Source: Bacteroidaceae bacterium (GTDB lineage Bacteria; Bacteroidota; Bacteroidia; Bacteroidales; Bacteroidaceae). Taken from it: 60,132 bases of DNA. The notes below the pieces were generated by a model that had not been told where the DNA came from, did no database searches, and saw nothing but the letters and a program-made list of their open reading frames with translations. A program made the translations under genes and the position numbers. This document shows positions 1-8,938 of the stretch, one piece after another. The stretch is taken from NCBI GenBank assembly GCA_024398535.1, contig JAKSIY010000002.1, forward strand, positions 1 through 60,132, given 5' to 3'. How positions within the stretch are numbered: the stretch's first letter is position 1; each line of letters opens with the position of its first letter.

Positions 1-282
1 GGTGCTGTTTCAGTACACGGTGTAGGCGGTTTCCTGGGAACAGTTCTCTGCGGTGTATTCTGCAACCCTGCAATAGACGGCGTTGAACTGGCAGGCGGTT
101 CAAGATGGAGCATGATAGGAATTGAGGCCCTTGGTGCCTTTGTGGTTGCTGCATTCGCATTTGTCTGCGGTATGGCAATGTTCCTGGTAATCAAGCATAC
201 TCACGGTCTGCGCTGCGATCGCAGGATAGAGGAGGAAGGCCTTGATATCTACGAGCATGGTGAGACTGCTTACAACAACTGA
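1..282 (+). CDS. amtB: Ammonium transporter (Amt/MEP/Rh family), C-terminal part
   Basis: This is the 3' end of a gene that enters from the left edge; 93 residues and a TGA stop are visible. The first residues contain VHGVGGFLG, matching the conserved Amt segment around the second pore histidine (the H318 region of E. coli AmtB). A hydrophobic helix follows (about residues 40-63). The cytoplasmic tail has GLR, EEEGLD and HGETAYNN, the C-terminal signature that contacts PII proteins in this family. The role is passage of ammonium or ammonia across the inner membrane. The gene lies 37 bp before asparagine synthetase and just upstream of glutamine synthetase and GOGAT, which fits ammonium acquisition. 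Start, N-terminal helices and any upstream PII gene are outside the window. Confidence 0.9.
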   Translation, partial: GAVSVHGVGGFLGTVLCGVFCNPAIDGVELAGGSRWSMIGIEALGAFVVAAFAFVCGMAMFLVIKHTHGLRCDRRIEEEGLDIYEHGETAYNN

Positions 283-319
283 TAGAAAATTGATTTAAAA
301 CATTTATAGTAATAATAAC

Positions 320-1984
320 ATGTGCGGATTCGTAGGAATATTCAACATTAAGGGACAGGCATCGGTGATGCGTGAGAAGGCTTTGAAAATGTCAGCAAAG
401 ATCAGGCATCGCGGTCCGGACTGGAGTGGAGTTTACAGCAGTGATAGATGCGTCCTGGCACATGAGAGACTGGCAATTGTGGATCCTCTTTCAGGAGGTC
501 AGCCTCTCTATACACCGGACCGCAGGCAGGTGCTGGCTGTGAATGGTGAGATATATAACCATCAGAGCATACGAAACCGCATGGCAGGCAGCTATGAGTT
601 TCAGACTGGTTCTGACTGTGAAGTGATTCTGGCTCTTTATAAGGAGAAGGGCATCAATTTCCTTGAGGATATCAACGGAATCTTTGCTTTTGCCCTCTAT
701 GACGAAGAGAAAGATGAGTTTCTTATTGCAAGGGATCCAATCGGTGTGATTCCTCTTTATATAGGAAAGGATTCTGACGGAACAGTCTATGTGGCAAGCG
801 AGCTCAAGGCGCTCGAGGGCTTCTGTGAGGAGTATGAACCATTCCTGCCTGGTCATTATTATTACAGTGCTGAAGGCGAGATGAAGCGCTGGTGGACACG
901 TGACTGGTTTGAGTACGATGCCGTCAAGGGCGGTCCAACCAGCTCGGAGGACGTCCGTGTTGCTCTTGAGGCCTCTGTAAAGAGGCAACTTATGAGTGAC
1001 GTGCCTTATGGCGTGCTACTTTCGGGTGGTCTTGACAGCTCTGTCATCTCAGCAATAGCAAAGAAGAATTCTGCTAGAAGAATAGAAACGGAAGGAAAGT
1101 CGGAAGCCTGGTGGCCACAGCTTCATTCGTTTGCTGTCGGTCTTGAGGGTGCTCCTGACCTTGCGAAAGCCAGAGAAGTCGCCGAACATATAGGTACGGT
1201 ACACCATGAAATACACTATACGGTCCAGGAGGGCCTTGATGCGGTTAGAGACGTAATCTATTATATTGAGACCTATGATGTCACCACTGTTCGTGCAAGC
1301 ACTCCTATGTATCTTCTTGCCCGCGTCATACGCAGTATGGGTATCAAGATGGTGCTCAGTGGCGAAGGTGCTGACGAAGTGTTCGGTGGCTATCTCTACT
1401 TTCATAAGGCTCCGGATGCAAAGGCGTTCCATGAGGAGACTGTCAGAAAGATTGGCAAGCTGTATCTTTATGACTGCCTCAGGGCAAACAAGTCCTTGTC
1501 AGCTTGGGGAATCGAGGGTCGTGTTCCATTCCTTGACAAGGAGTTCCTTGATGTGGCAATGAGGCTTGATCCGGAGTGCAAGATGTGTCCGGGCAAGAGC
1601 ATTGAGAAGCGCATCGTACGTGAGGCTTTTGCGGATCTTCTTCCTGAAAGTGTTGCCTGGAGGCAGAAGGAGCAGTTCAGCGATGGTGTAGGATACAGCT
1701 GGATTGATACTTTGAAGGCCGTTACGGCAGCTGCTGTTTCCGATGAGCAGATGGCTCATGCGGCAGAGCGCTTCCCAATCAATACTCCAATGAATAAAGA
1801 GGAGTATTACTATCGTTCAATTTTTGAAGAGTATTTCCCAAGTGCATCGGCTGCAAAGAGCGTGCCTAGCGTACCGAGCGTTGCATGTTCTTCTGCTGAG
1901 GCTCTGGCTTGGGATGCAAGTTTCAAGACTTTGAATGACCCAAGCGGCCGCGCTGTCAAAGGTGTTCATGAGCAGGCGTATTGA
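320..1984 (+). CDS. asnB: Asparagine synthase (glutamine-hydrolysing)
   Basis: This enzyme makes asparagine from aspartate, ATP and glutamine. The protein (554 residues) begins MCGFVGIF, so Cys2 becomes the N-terminal nucleophile of the class II glutaminase domain (about residues 1-190) after Met removal; this fixes the start. The synthetase domain carries the ATP-pyrophosphatase loop SGGLDSS at residues 235-241 and SGEGADEVFGGY further on. Length is normal for bacterial AsnB (about 550). No strong Shine-Dalgarno precedes the ATG, as is common in Bacteroidetes. It sits between the ammonium transporter and type III glutamine synthetase, so it is one of several glutamine-using enzymes here. The last 50 or so residues are low in similarity to anything I recognise. 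Confidence 0.95.
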   Translation: MCGFVGIFNIKGQASVMREKALKMSAKIRHRGPDWSGVYSSDRCVLAHERLAIVDPLSGGQPLYTPDRRQVLAVNGEIYNHQSIRNRMAGSYEFQTGSDCEVILALYKEKGINFLEDINGIFAFALYDEEKDEFLIARDPIGVIPLYIGKDSDGTVYVASELKALEGFCEEYEPFLPGHYYYSAEGEMKRWWTRDWFEYDAVKGGPTSSEDVRVALEASVKRQLMSDVPYGVLLSGGLDSSVISAIAKKNSARRIETEGKSEAWWPQLHSFAVGLEGAPDLAKAREVAEHIGTVHHEIHYTVQEGLDAVRDVIYYIETYDVTTVRASTPMYLLARVIRSMGIKMVLSGEGADEVFGGYLYFHKAPDAKAFHEETVRKIGKLYLYDCLRANKSLSAWGIEGRVPFLDKEFLDVAMRLDPECKMCPGKSIEKRIVREAFADLLPESVAWRQKEQFSDGVGYSWIDTLKAVTAAAVSDEQMAHAAERFPINTPMNKEEYYYRSIFEEYFPSASAAKSVPSVPSVACSSAEALAWDASFKTLNDPSGRAVKGVHEQAY

Positions 1985-2086
1985 ATAATCGCTGCATAAT
2001 GTGACACTTTTCTGTAAACAAATGTTAAAGCGTGACATTTTGTAGTAATTTGCTTTCAAATCATTTTCAAATTGAAAGTAATTGCT

Positions 2087-2094
2087 TAAATTTG
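2087..2094 (+). promoter_or_regulatory. Candidate -7 element upstream of glnN
   Basis: TAAATTTG matches the Bacteroidetes -7 consensus TAnnTTTG. A second identical octamer occurs at 2149-2156. Neither has a clear TTTG about 20 nt upstream; the first has only TTTTC near 2064-2068. If the first is used, transcription would begin near 2100 and give a leader of about 130 nt before glnN that contains the hairpin at 2168-2200. Confidence 0.35.
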
Positions 2095-2167
2095 CAATGT
2101 TTTTGAAAGATAAAACTTCTTCCCCAGCCGGAGAATAGTTATTGTTTGTAAATTTGATAGGGAAAAG

Positions 2168-2200
2168 AAGGCTGGCCATGATGACCGGCCTTTTCCCATT
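2168..2200 (+). terminator. Hairpin with T-rich tail in the glnN leader
   Basis: AAGGCTGGCC and GACCGGCCTT form a GC-rich stem (one G-T wobble, one mismatch) around a short loop, followed by a T-rich stretch TTTTCCCATTTTTT. It looks like an intrinsic terminator but lies only about 35 nt before the glnN ATG. It could end asnB transcription, with glnN starting from a very close promoter, or act as an attenuator inside the glnN leader. Confidence 0.5.
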
Positions 2201-2234
2201 TTTTAAGAACTTTGTACCATTAAACGATAAAGAG

Positions 2235-4421
2235 ATGAGTAAACTTAGATTTGACGTAGTTCAGGAAGCTTTCAGAAAGAGAGCTGTCACTGTAGAGACT
2301 CCTTCAACCAGTCCTTCGGGTTATTTTGGTGAGTTGGTCTTCAATCGCGACAAGATGCACAAGTATCTTGACGCAAAAACATTCAAGGCTCTTGTCAATT
2401 GTATAGATAATGGTGAACATCTGGACCGTGAGACTGCAAACGGCGTAGCTGCCGGAATGAAAGTCTGGGCTATGGAGCATGGTGTTACACATGTTACACA
2501 CTGGTTCCAGCCTCTGACAGAGGGAACTGCAGAGAAGCACGATTCATTCATGGAATATGACGGAAAGGGCGGTATGATAGAGGAGTTCGATGGCAAGGCT
2601 CTTGCTCAGCAGGAACCGGATGCATCTTCATTCCCAAGCGGTGGTATACGTGCTACATTCGAGGCTCGTGGATATACAGCATGGGATCCGACATCTCCAG
2701 TATTCATCCAGGATGATACACTCTGTATCCCGACTGTCTTCATTTCATATACCGGTGAGGCTCTTGACTACAAGACACCTCTGAAGAAGGCGCTGAAGGC
2801 TGTGAACGATGCGGCTCTTCCTATATGCCGCCTCTTTGATTCCAAGGTAAAGAAGGTGTATTCATATCTTGGCTGGGAGCAGGAGTATTTCCTTGTTGAT
2901 GAGGATCTTTATGCTGCCCGTCCTGACTTGATGCAGACAGGCCGTACCCTGATGGGCCATGCTTCTTCAAAGAACCAGCAGCTTGATGACCATTATTTCG
3001 GAGCTATCCCTTCAAGAGTAATGGCGTTCATGCGTGATATAGAGATTGCAGGTTATAAGCTTGGTATTCCAATCAAGACTCGTCACAATGAGGTTGCTCC
3101 TAACCAGTTTGAGCTTGCTCCTATCTTCGGTGAGACCAACCTTGCAAACGATCAGAACCAGCTGATCATGAATGTGATGAACTCCGTTGCCAGAAAGCAT
3201 GGATTCGTAGTTCTCCTGCATGAGAAGCCATTCGATGGCATCAACGGTTCAGGTAAGCACAACAACTGGTCACTGGGAACTGATACCGGTACCCTGCTTC
3301 TTGCTCCGGGTAAGGATGCAAAGGGTAATCTGCAGTTCGTTACATTCTTTGTAAACATCCTGGCTGCAGTTCAGAAGCACAATGCTGTACTGAAGGCATC
3401 GATTGCTTCAGCTACCAATGCTCATCGTCTGGGTGCCAATGAGGCTCCACCAGCAATTGTGTCTGCATTCCTTGGCAAGACAATGACTGACGTTCTTCAC
3501 AAGCTGCTTGAGGTTCCATCGGACACACCGATTGAGATTGCAGGAAAGAAGGGCACATCTGTAGGTCTTGTTGAGATTCCTGAGATCTTTGTTGATAACA
3601 CTGATAGAAACCGTACTTCTCCATTTGCCTTCACCGGTAACCGCTTTGAGTTCCGTGCTGTAGGTTCAAGTGCAAACTGTGCCGGTGCAATGACAACCCT
3701 GAATGCTGCTGTTGCAGAACAGCTCATTGAGTTCAAGGCTGCTGTTGACAAGGAGCTTGCCGCTGGCAAGAAGCTCAATGTGGCTATCATGGATACACTG
3801 AAGCCAATCATCGCTTCAATCATTGACGTTGTATGCTTTGACGGAAACGGTTATTCTTCAGAGTGGCCTATTGAGGCAAAGAAGCGTGGTCTTGACGTTG
3901 AGATCTCCGTTCCTGAGATGTTCAAGTCATTCACTACTCCAGAGTCTGTTGCCATGTTCACAAAGCTGGGCATCTATTCTGAGAAGGAGCTTGAGGCTCG
4001 CAACGAGGTCAAGTGGGAGATCTACAGCAAGAAGGTTCAGATTGAGGCCCGTATCACAGGACGTATGGCTATCAACCATATCATTCCTGCAGCTCTTGCA
4101 TACCAGACAAAGCTGCTTGAGAATGTCAAGCTCATGAAGGAGATCTATCCTGATGAGTACAAGGCTAAGTGTGAGGTTGAGCTTGGTATCATTTCAAGGA
4201 TTTCTGATCTGATTTCAGATATCCGCACCAAGGTTGATGCCATGATTGAGGCCAGAAAGGTTGCCAACAAGATTGAGAATGAGTATGAGAAGGCTGTTGC
4301 TTATCATGAAATTGCAGACTCTCTCTTTGCAATCCGCAAGCCTATTGATAAACTTGAAGAGGTAGTTGATAACGATATGTGGCCACTTCCAAAGTATCGT
4401 GAACTTCTTTTCATCAACTGA
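2235..4421 (+). CDS. glnN: Glutamine synthetase type III
   Basis: This enzyme makes glutamine from glutamate, ammonium and ATP in the cytoplasm. The protein is 728 residues, the usual size of GSIII (about 730) and far longer than GSI (about 470). The N-terminal GSIII region (SKLRFDVVQEAF, then SGYFGELVFN) is followed by the catalytic domain with a nucleotide-binding stretch containing NGSGKHNNWS near residue 337 and NRTSPFAFTGNRFEFRAVGSS. I chose ATG 2235 rather than the TTG at 2142, because the upstream codons overlap the leader hairpin and GSIII proteins normally begin close to this sequence. The gene is followed 26 bp later by gltB, giving a GS-GOGAT unit. Regulation by the leader hairpin is possible but unproven. 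Confidence 0.95.
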   Translation: MSKLRFDVVQEAFRKRAVTVETPSTSPSGYFGELVFNRDKMHKYLDAKTFKALVNCIDNGEHLDRETANGVAAGMKVWAMEHGVTHVTHWFQPLTEGTAEKHDSFMEYDGKGGMIEEFDGKALAQQEPDASSFPSGGIRATFEARGYTAWDPTSPVFIQDDTLCIPTVFISYTGEALDYKTPLKKALKAVNDAALPICRLFDSKVKKVYSYLGWEQEYFLVDEDLYAARPDLMQTGRTLMGHASSKNQQLDDHYFGAIPSRVMAFMRDIEIAGYKLGIPIKTRHNEVAPNQFELAPIFGETNLANDQNQLIMNVMNSVARKHGFVVLLHEKPFDGINGSGKHNNWSLGTDTGTLLLAPGKDAKGNLQFVTFFVNILAAVQKHNAVLKASIASATNAHRLGANEAPPAIVSAFLGKTMTDVLHKLLEVPSDTPIEIAGKKGTSVGLVEIPEIFVDNTDRNRTSPFAFTGNRFEFRAVGSSANCAGAMTTLNAAVAEQLIEFKAAVDKELAAGKKLNVAIMDTLKPIIASIIDVVCFDGNGYSSEWPIEAKKRGLDVEISVPEMFKSFTTPESVAMFTKLGIYSEKELEARNEVKWEIYSKKVQIEARITGRMAINHIIPAALAYQTKLLENVKLMKEIYPDEYKAKCEVELGIISRISDLISDIRTKVDAMIEARKVANKIENEYEKAVAYHEIADSLFAIRKPIDKLEEVVDNDMWPLPKYRELLFIN

Positions 4422-4447
4422 TAATATAAAACACAAAGAATAAAACC

Positions 4448-7400
4448 ATGAAGATTGATTCAGGTTTATATGACCAGTCTTACGAGCATGATGCCTGTGG
4501 TGTAGGCATGCTCGTAAGCCTAAAAGGTGATAAATCACATCAGTTAGTAGATAACGCTCTTACGGTGCTTGAAAACATGAAGCACCGTGGAGCTGAAGCT
4601 GCTGACAACAAGACCGGTGATGGTGCCGGTATCCTGATGCAGATCCCTCATGAGTTCATTCTTCTCCAGGGAATACCTGTTCCGGAACGACTTAAGTACG
4701 GAACAGGTCTTGTTTTCTTCCCGAAGGATGAAGCCAAGAGGACTCAGTATCTTGATATTATAAAGGAAGAGGTGGAAAAGGCCGGATTCCAGATGCCTCA
4801 TACCCGTGAAGTTCCGGTAAACAGTGATATCCTGGGTGAAGCAGCCAAGGCTACAGAACCTTATACCCTTCAGATTTTTGTGATGGGTACACAGGATGTT
4901 GCATCGTTCGAGAAGGAGCTGTACCTTCTTAGAAAGCATATTGAGAACAGAATTTCAGACAAGGATTTCTATATCGTATCCTTGTCCAACCGCATAATCA
5001 TCTATAAAGGTATGCTCACCTCTACACAGCTGCGTGAGTACTACCTGGATCTGAGCAGTCCATTCTTTACCAGCGGTCTTGCTCTGGTTCACTCAAGATT
5101 CAGTACAAATACTTTCCCGACATGGGCACTGGCACAGCCGTTCAGAATGCTTGCCCATAACGGTGAGATCAATACTATCCGAGGAAACAGGGGCTGGATG
5201 GAGGCACGTGAAAGTGTGCTCTCTTCTCCTGAACTTGGTGACGTAAAGGAGATTCATCCTATTGTCCAGCCGGATATGAGCGACAGTGCATCGTTCGACA
5301 ATGTACTTGAGTTCTTTGTCCGCTCTGGTATGAGCCTGCCTCATGCAATGTCAATGATGGTTCCTGAGTCATTCAATGAGAAGAATCCTATCAGCGACGA
5401 ACTGAAGGCCTTCTACGAGTATCACTCAATCCTCATGGAGCCATGGGATGGTCCTGCTGCGCTGATGTTCACTGACGGCCGTTATGCAGGAGGTATGCTT
5501 GACAGAAACGGTCTGCGTCCATCACGCTATCTTGTAACTGAGGACGGAATGCTGATCATGGCATCTGAGACCGGCTGTCTTAAGATTGATTCCCAGAATG
5601 TCCGTGAGAAGGGACGTCTTCAGCCTGGTAAGATCCTGCTCGTGGATACAGAAGAGGGCAAGATTTATTCCAATGATGAAGTAAAGCAGTCTCTTGCAGA
5701 CAGCAACAACTACAGCAAGTGGCTTTCACAGAACAGAATTGAGCTGGCTAAGCTGCGTTCAGGACGTCATCCTGGCAGCAATGTCGATGGATTCCAGAAC
5801 AAACTCCGTGGATTCGACTATACCCGTGAGGATATTGACCGTGTGATTGTTCCTATGTGTTCAAATGCACAGGAGCCTCTGTCATCAATGGGTAACGATA
5901 CCCAGCTGGCAGTCCTTTCTGACCGCCCACAGCTGCTGTTCAACTATTTCAGACAGCAGTTTGCACAGGTAACAAATCCACCTATCGACCCAATCCGTGA
6001 GGAACTGGTAATGTCACTCACAGAGTACATCGGTGCGGTAGGTATGAATATCCTGACTCCAAGTGAGTCTCACTGCAAGATGGTACGTCTGCCGCAGCCG
6101 GTTCTTACCAATGCGGAACTTGATATCCTCTGCAATATCCGCTATAAGGGCTTCAATACAGAGAAGCTGCCGATTCTCTTTGAGAAGGAGAAGGGCGAGG
6201 CTGGATTGAAGGAGGCTCTTGACGAGCTTTGCCGCAAGGCAGAGAAGTCTGTTGATGATGGCATCAACTACATCATCCTTACAGACCGTGGTATTGATGA
6301 GACACATGCTGCAATCCCGTCACTCCTGGCCGTAAGTGCAATCCACCACTATCTGGTATCAGTCCAGAAGCGTGTTCAGACTGCGCTGATTGTAGAGAGC
6401 GGTGAAATCCGTGAGGTTATGCATGCAGCCCTGCTTCTTGGCTATGGTGCCAGCGCAATCAATCCATACATGGCGTTCGCAATCATTGACGACCTTGTAA
6501 AGAAGGGCGAGGTACAGCTTGACTTTGAGACTGCCCAGCATAACTATATCAAGGCTATTGACAAGGGTCTTCTGAAGATCCTCAGCAAGATGGGTATCAG
6601 CACTATCCGCTCTTACCGTGGCGCTAAGATTTTTGAGGCTATCGGTCTCAGTCAGGATCTTCTCTCAAAATACTTCGGTACCGCTTCGTCAACAATCGGT
6701 GGTATTACCCTTGCCAATATTGCAAACGATGCAGTACGCATGCATGCACAGGGATTTGAGGCTGATCCGGATGATGTACTTCCATTTGCAGGTCAGTATT
6801 CATTCCGTAAGGATGGTATCAAGCACGCATGGACACCTGAGGCAATCTCAACCCTTCAGCTGGCAACCCGTCTGGGCAGCTACAAGAAGTTCAAGGAGTT
6901 TACCTCAATCGTTGACAACAAGTCTGACCAGCTCTTCCTGCGTGACTACTTCAAATTCAAGAAGAATCCAATCTCAATTGACCAGGTTGAGCCGGTTGAG
7001 AATATCATAAAGAGATTCGTGGGTGCTGCAATGTCATTCGGTGCCATCAGCAAGGAGGCACATGAGGCAATTGCACTGGCAATGAACAAGCTGGGAGCAC
7101 GCAGCAATACCGGTGAGGGCGGTGAGGACAACAGCCGTTTCTACAACAGCGTTGACGGCGTATCCCTCAGCAGCAAGATCAAGCAGGTTGCATCGGGCCG
7201 TTTCGGCGTAACAACCGAGTATCTTGTAAATGCCACAGAGATTCAGATCAAGGTAGCTCAGGGTGCAAAGCCTGGTGAGGGTGGTCAGCTTCCTGGCTTC
7301 AAGGTGAACGAGATTATTGCCAAGACCAGAAATTCAATTCCTGGCATCTCACTGATTTCACCTCCACCTCATCACGATATCTACTCAATTGAGGATCTTG

Positions 7401-8917
7401 CCCAGCTTATCTTTGACCTGAAGAACGTAAATCCAGAGGCAAAGATCAGCGTCAAGCTGGTAGCAGAGAGCGGTGTCGGTACAATTGCAGCCGGTGTTGC
7501 CAAGGCTAAGGCTGACCTGGTAATCATCTCTGGTTCTGAGGGTGGTACAGGTGCTTCTCCTGCTTCTTCAATCAGATATGCAGGTATCTCTCCGGAAATC
7601 GGTCTTGCTGAGACACAGCAGACACTTGTCCTGAATGGCCTGAGAAGCCAGATTGAGGTTCAGGTTGATGGTCAGCTCAAGACTGGTCGTGACGTGATTG
7701 CAATGGCTCTCCTGGGTGCAGGCGAATTCGGTTTCGGTACCGCACAGCTGATTGTCCTGGGATGTCTGCTGATGCGCAAGTGCCATACAAATGCATGTCC
7801 GGTAGGTGTAGCTACACAGGATCCTAAGCTTCGTGCCAAGTTCCTTGGAAGAAGCGAGTATCTGGTGAACTTCTATACATTCCTTGCACAGGAGGTACGT
7901 GAGTATCTTGCAGAGATGGGCTTTACAAGCCTTGAGGAGATAATCGGACGTACAGACCTGATAGAGATTGATAAGGACAAGTTCAATGAGAAAACTGCAA
8001 ATCTTGACTTCAGCAGGCTTCTGACAAAGATTGACAATGGCAATGACCTGATCAGGACCAGCGAGCAGATGCATCGTATCTACGATGTACTGGACCGCGA
8101 CATGATAGAGGCAACCCGTTATTCAATCAACAAGAAGCAGCCGGTTTCACTGACATACAACATCATCAATACAAACCGTGCCGTAGGTGCGATGCTCTCT
8201 GGTGCAGTAGCCAAAAAGTATGGTGCAGAGGGACTTCCTGATGATACCATCAACATCAAGTTCAAGGGTTCTGCCGGTCAGAGCTTCGGTGCTTTCCTGA
8301 TGAAGGGTATCTCATTCGTACTTGAAGGTGAGGCAAATGACTATATGGGCAAGGGTCTCTCAGGCGGTGTGATTTCACTGTTGCCACCGGCACGTTCACA
8401 CTTTGAGGCATCTGAAAACATCATTGCCGGCAATACCATCATGTATGGAGCCACAAGCGGTGAGGTTTACATCAATGGTCGTGTAGGTGAGCGTTTTGCA
8501 GTACGTAATTCAGGTGCCACCGCAGTTGTGGAGGGCGCAGGTGATCACTGCTGCGAATATATGACAGGTGGCCGCGTAGTTGTACTTGGTACTACAGGAA
8601 AGAACTTCGCAGCCGGTATGTCAGGCGGTCTTGCCTATGTATGGGACAAGAACCATGACTTTGACTACTATTGCAACATGGATATGATTGAGCTGAATCT
8701 GATTGATGAGAAGGCCCGTCGTGACGAGTTGCGTGAACTGATCACCAAGCATTATCAGCATACCGGTTCAAAACTGGCAAAGGAGATGCTTGACAACTGG
8801 TCAAAGTATATTGATGAGTTCATACAGGTTACTCCAATCGAGTACAAGAGAGTTCTCCAGGAGGAGCAGATGCGCAAACTGCAGGAGAAGATTGACAGCG
8901 TTCAGCGCGATTATTGA
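4448..8917 (+). CDS. gltB: Glutamate synthase, large (alpha) subunit
   Basis: This subunit moves the amide nitrogen of glutamine onto 2-oxoglutarate, making glutamate. The 1489-residue length is typical of bacterial GltB. Domains in order: class II amidotransferase starting at Cys17 (in DACGVGML, after a 16-residue propeptide), central domain, FMN-binding synthase domain (with GEGGED and PGEGGQLPG), the 3Fe-4S motif CHTNACPVG near residues 1105-1117, and the C-terminal GXGXG beta-helix domain. It lies 26 bp after glnN and 21 bp before gltD, so the three probably form one transcript. A TGA TAA double stop ends it. Confidence 0.97.
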   Translation: MKIDSGLYDQSYEHDACGVGMLVSLKGDKSHQLVDNALTVLENMKHRGAEAADNKTGDGAGILMQIPHEFILLQGIPVPERLKYGTGLVFFPKDEAKRTQYLDIIKEEVEKAGFQMPHTREVPVNSDILGEAAKATEPYTLQIFVMGTQDVASFEKELYLLRKHIENRISDKDFYIVSLSNRIIIYKGMLTSTQLREYYLDLSSPFFTSGLALVHSRFSTNTFPTWALAQPFRMLAHNGEINTIRGNRGWMEARESVLSSPELGDVKEIHPIVQPDMSDSASFDNVLEFFVRSGMSLPHAMSMMVPESFNEKNPISDELKAFYEYHSILMEPWDGPAALMFTDGRYAGGMLDRNGLRPSRYLVTEDGMLIMASETGCLKIDSQNVREKGRLQPGKILLVDTEEGKIYSNDEVKQSLADSNNYSKWLSQNRIELAKLRSGRHPGSNVDGFQNKLRGFDYTREDIDRVIVPMCSNAQEPLSSMGNDTQLAVLSDRPQLLFNYFRQQFAQVTNPPIDPIREELVMSLTEYIGAVGMNILTPSESHCKMVRLPQPVLTNAELDILCNIRYKGFNTEKLPILFEKEKGEAGLKEALDELCRKAEKSVDDGINYIILTDRGIDETHAAIPSLLAVSAIHHYLVSVQKRVQTALIVESGEIREVMHAALLLGYGASAINPYMAFAIIDDLVKKGEVQLDFETAQHNYIKAIDKGLLKILSKMGISTIRSYRGAKIFEAIGLSQDLLSKYFGTASSTIGGITLANIANDAVRMHAQGFEADPDDVLPFAGQYSFRKDGIKHAWTPEAISTLQLATRLGSYKKFKEFTSIVDNKSDQLFLRDYFKFKKNPISIDQVEPVENIIKRFVGAAMSFGAISKEAHEAIALAMNKLGARSNTGEGGEDNSRFYNSVDGVSLSSKIKQVASGRFGVTTEYLVNATEIQIKVAQGAKPGEGGQLPGFKVNEIIAKTRNSIPGISLISPPPHHDIYSIEDLAQLIFDLKNVNPEAKISVKLVAESGVGTIAAGVAKAKADLVIISGSEGGTGASPASSIRYAGISPEIGLAETQQTLVLNGLRSQIEVQVDGQLKTGRDVIAMALLGAGEFGFGTAQLIVLGCLLMRKCHTNACPVGVATQDPKLRAKFLGRSEYLVNFYTFLAQEVREYLAEMGFTSLEEIIGRTDLIEIDKDKFNEKTANLDFSRLLTKIDNGNDLIRTSEQMHRIYDVLDRDMIEATRYSINKKQPVSLTYNIINTNRAVGAMLSGAVAKKYGAEGLPDDTINIKFKGSAGQSFGAFLMKGISFVLEGEANDYMGKGLSGGVISLLPPARSHFEASENIIAGNTIMYGATSGEVYINGRVGERFAVRNSGATAVVEGAGDHCCEYMTGGRVVVLGTTGKNFAAGMSGGLAYVWDKNHDFDYYCNMDMIELNLIDEKARRDELRELITKHYQHTGSKLAKEMLDNWSKYIDEFIQVTPIEYKRVLQEEQMRKLQEKIDSVQRDY

Positions 8918-8938
8918 TAAGAAAAGAGAAAATCAGAT

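Noticed and set aside
2142..2234. Longer glnN start at TTG 2142
   Set aside because: The extension translates the leader hairpin and lacks GSIII similarity; ATG 2235 gives the normal length.
3497..3823. Long antisense reading frames inside glnN, gltB, pyrG and others
   Set aside because: They mirror the codon bias of strong genes on the opposite strand and show no known motif, start signal or neighbour logic.
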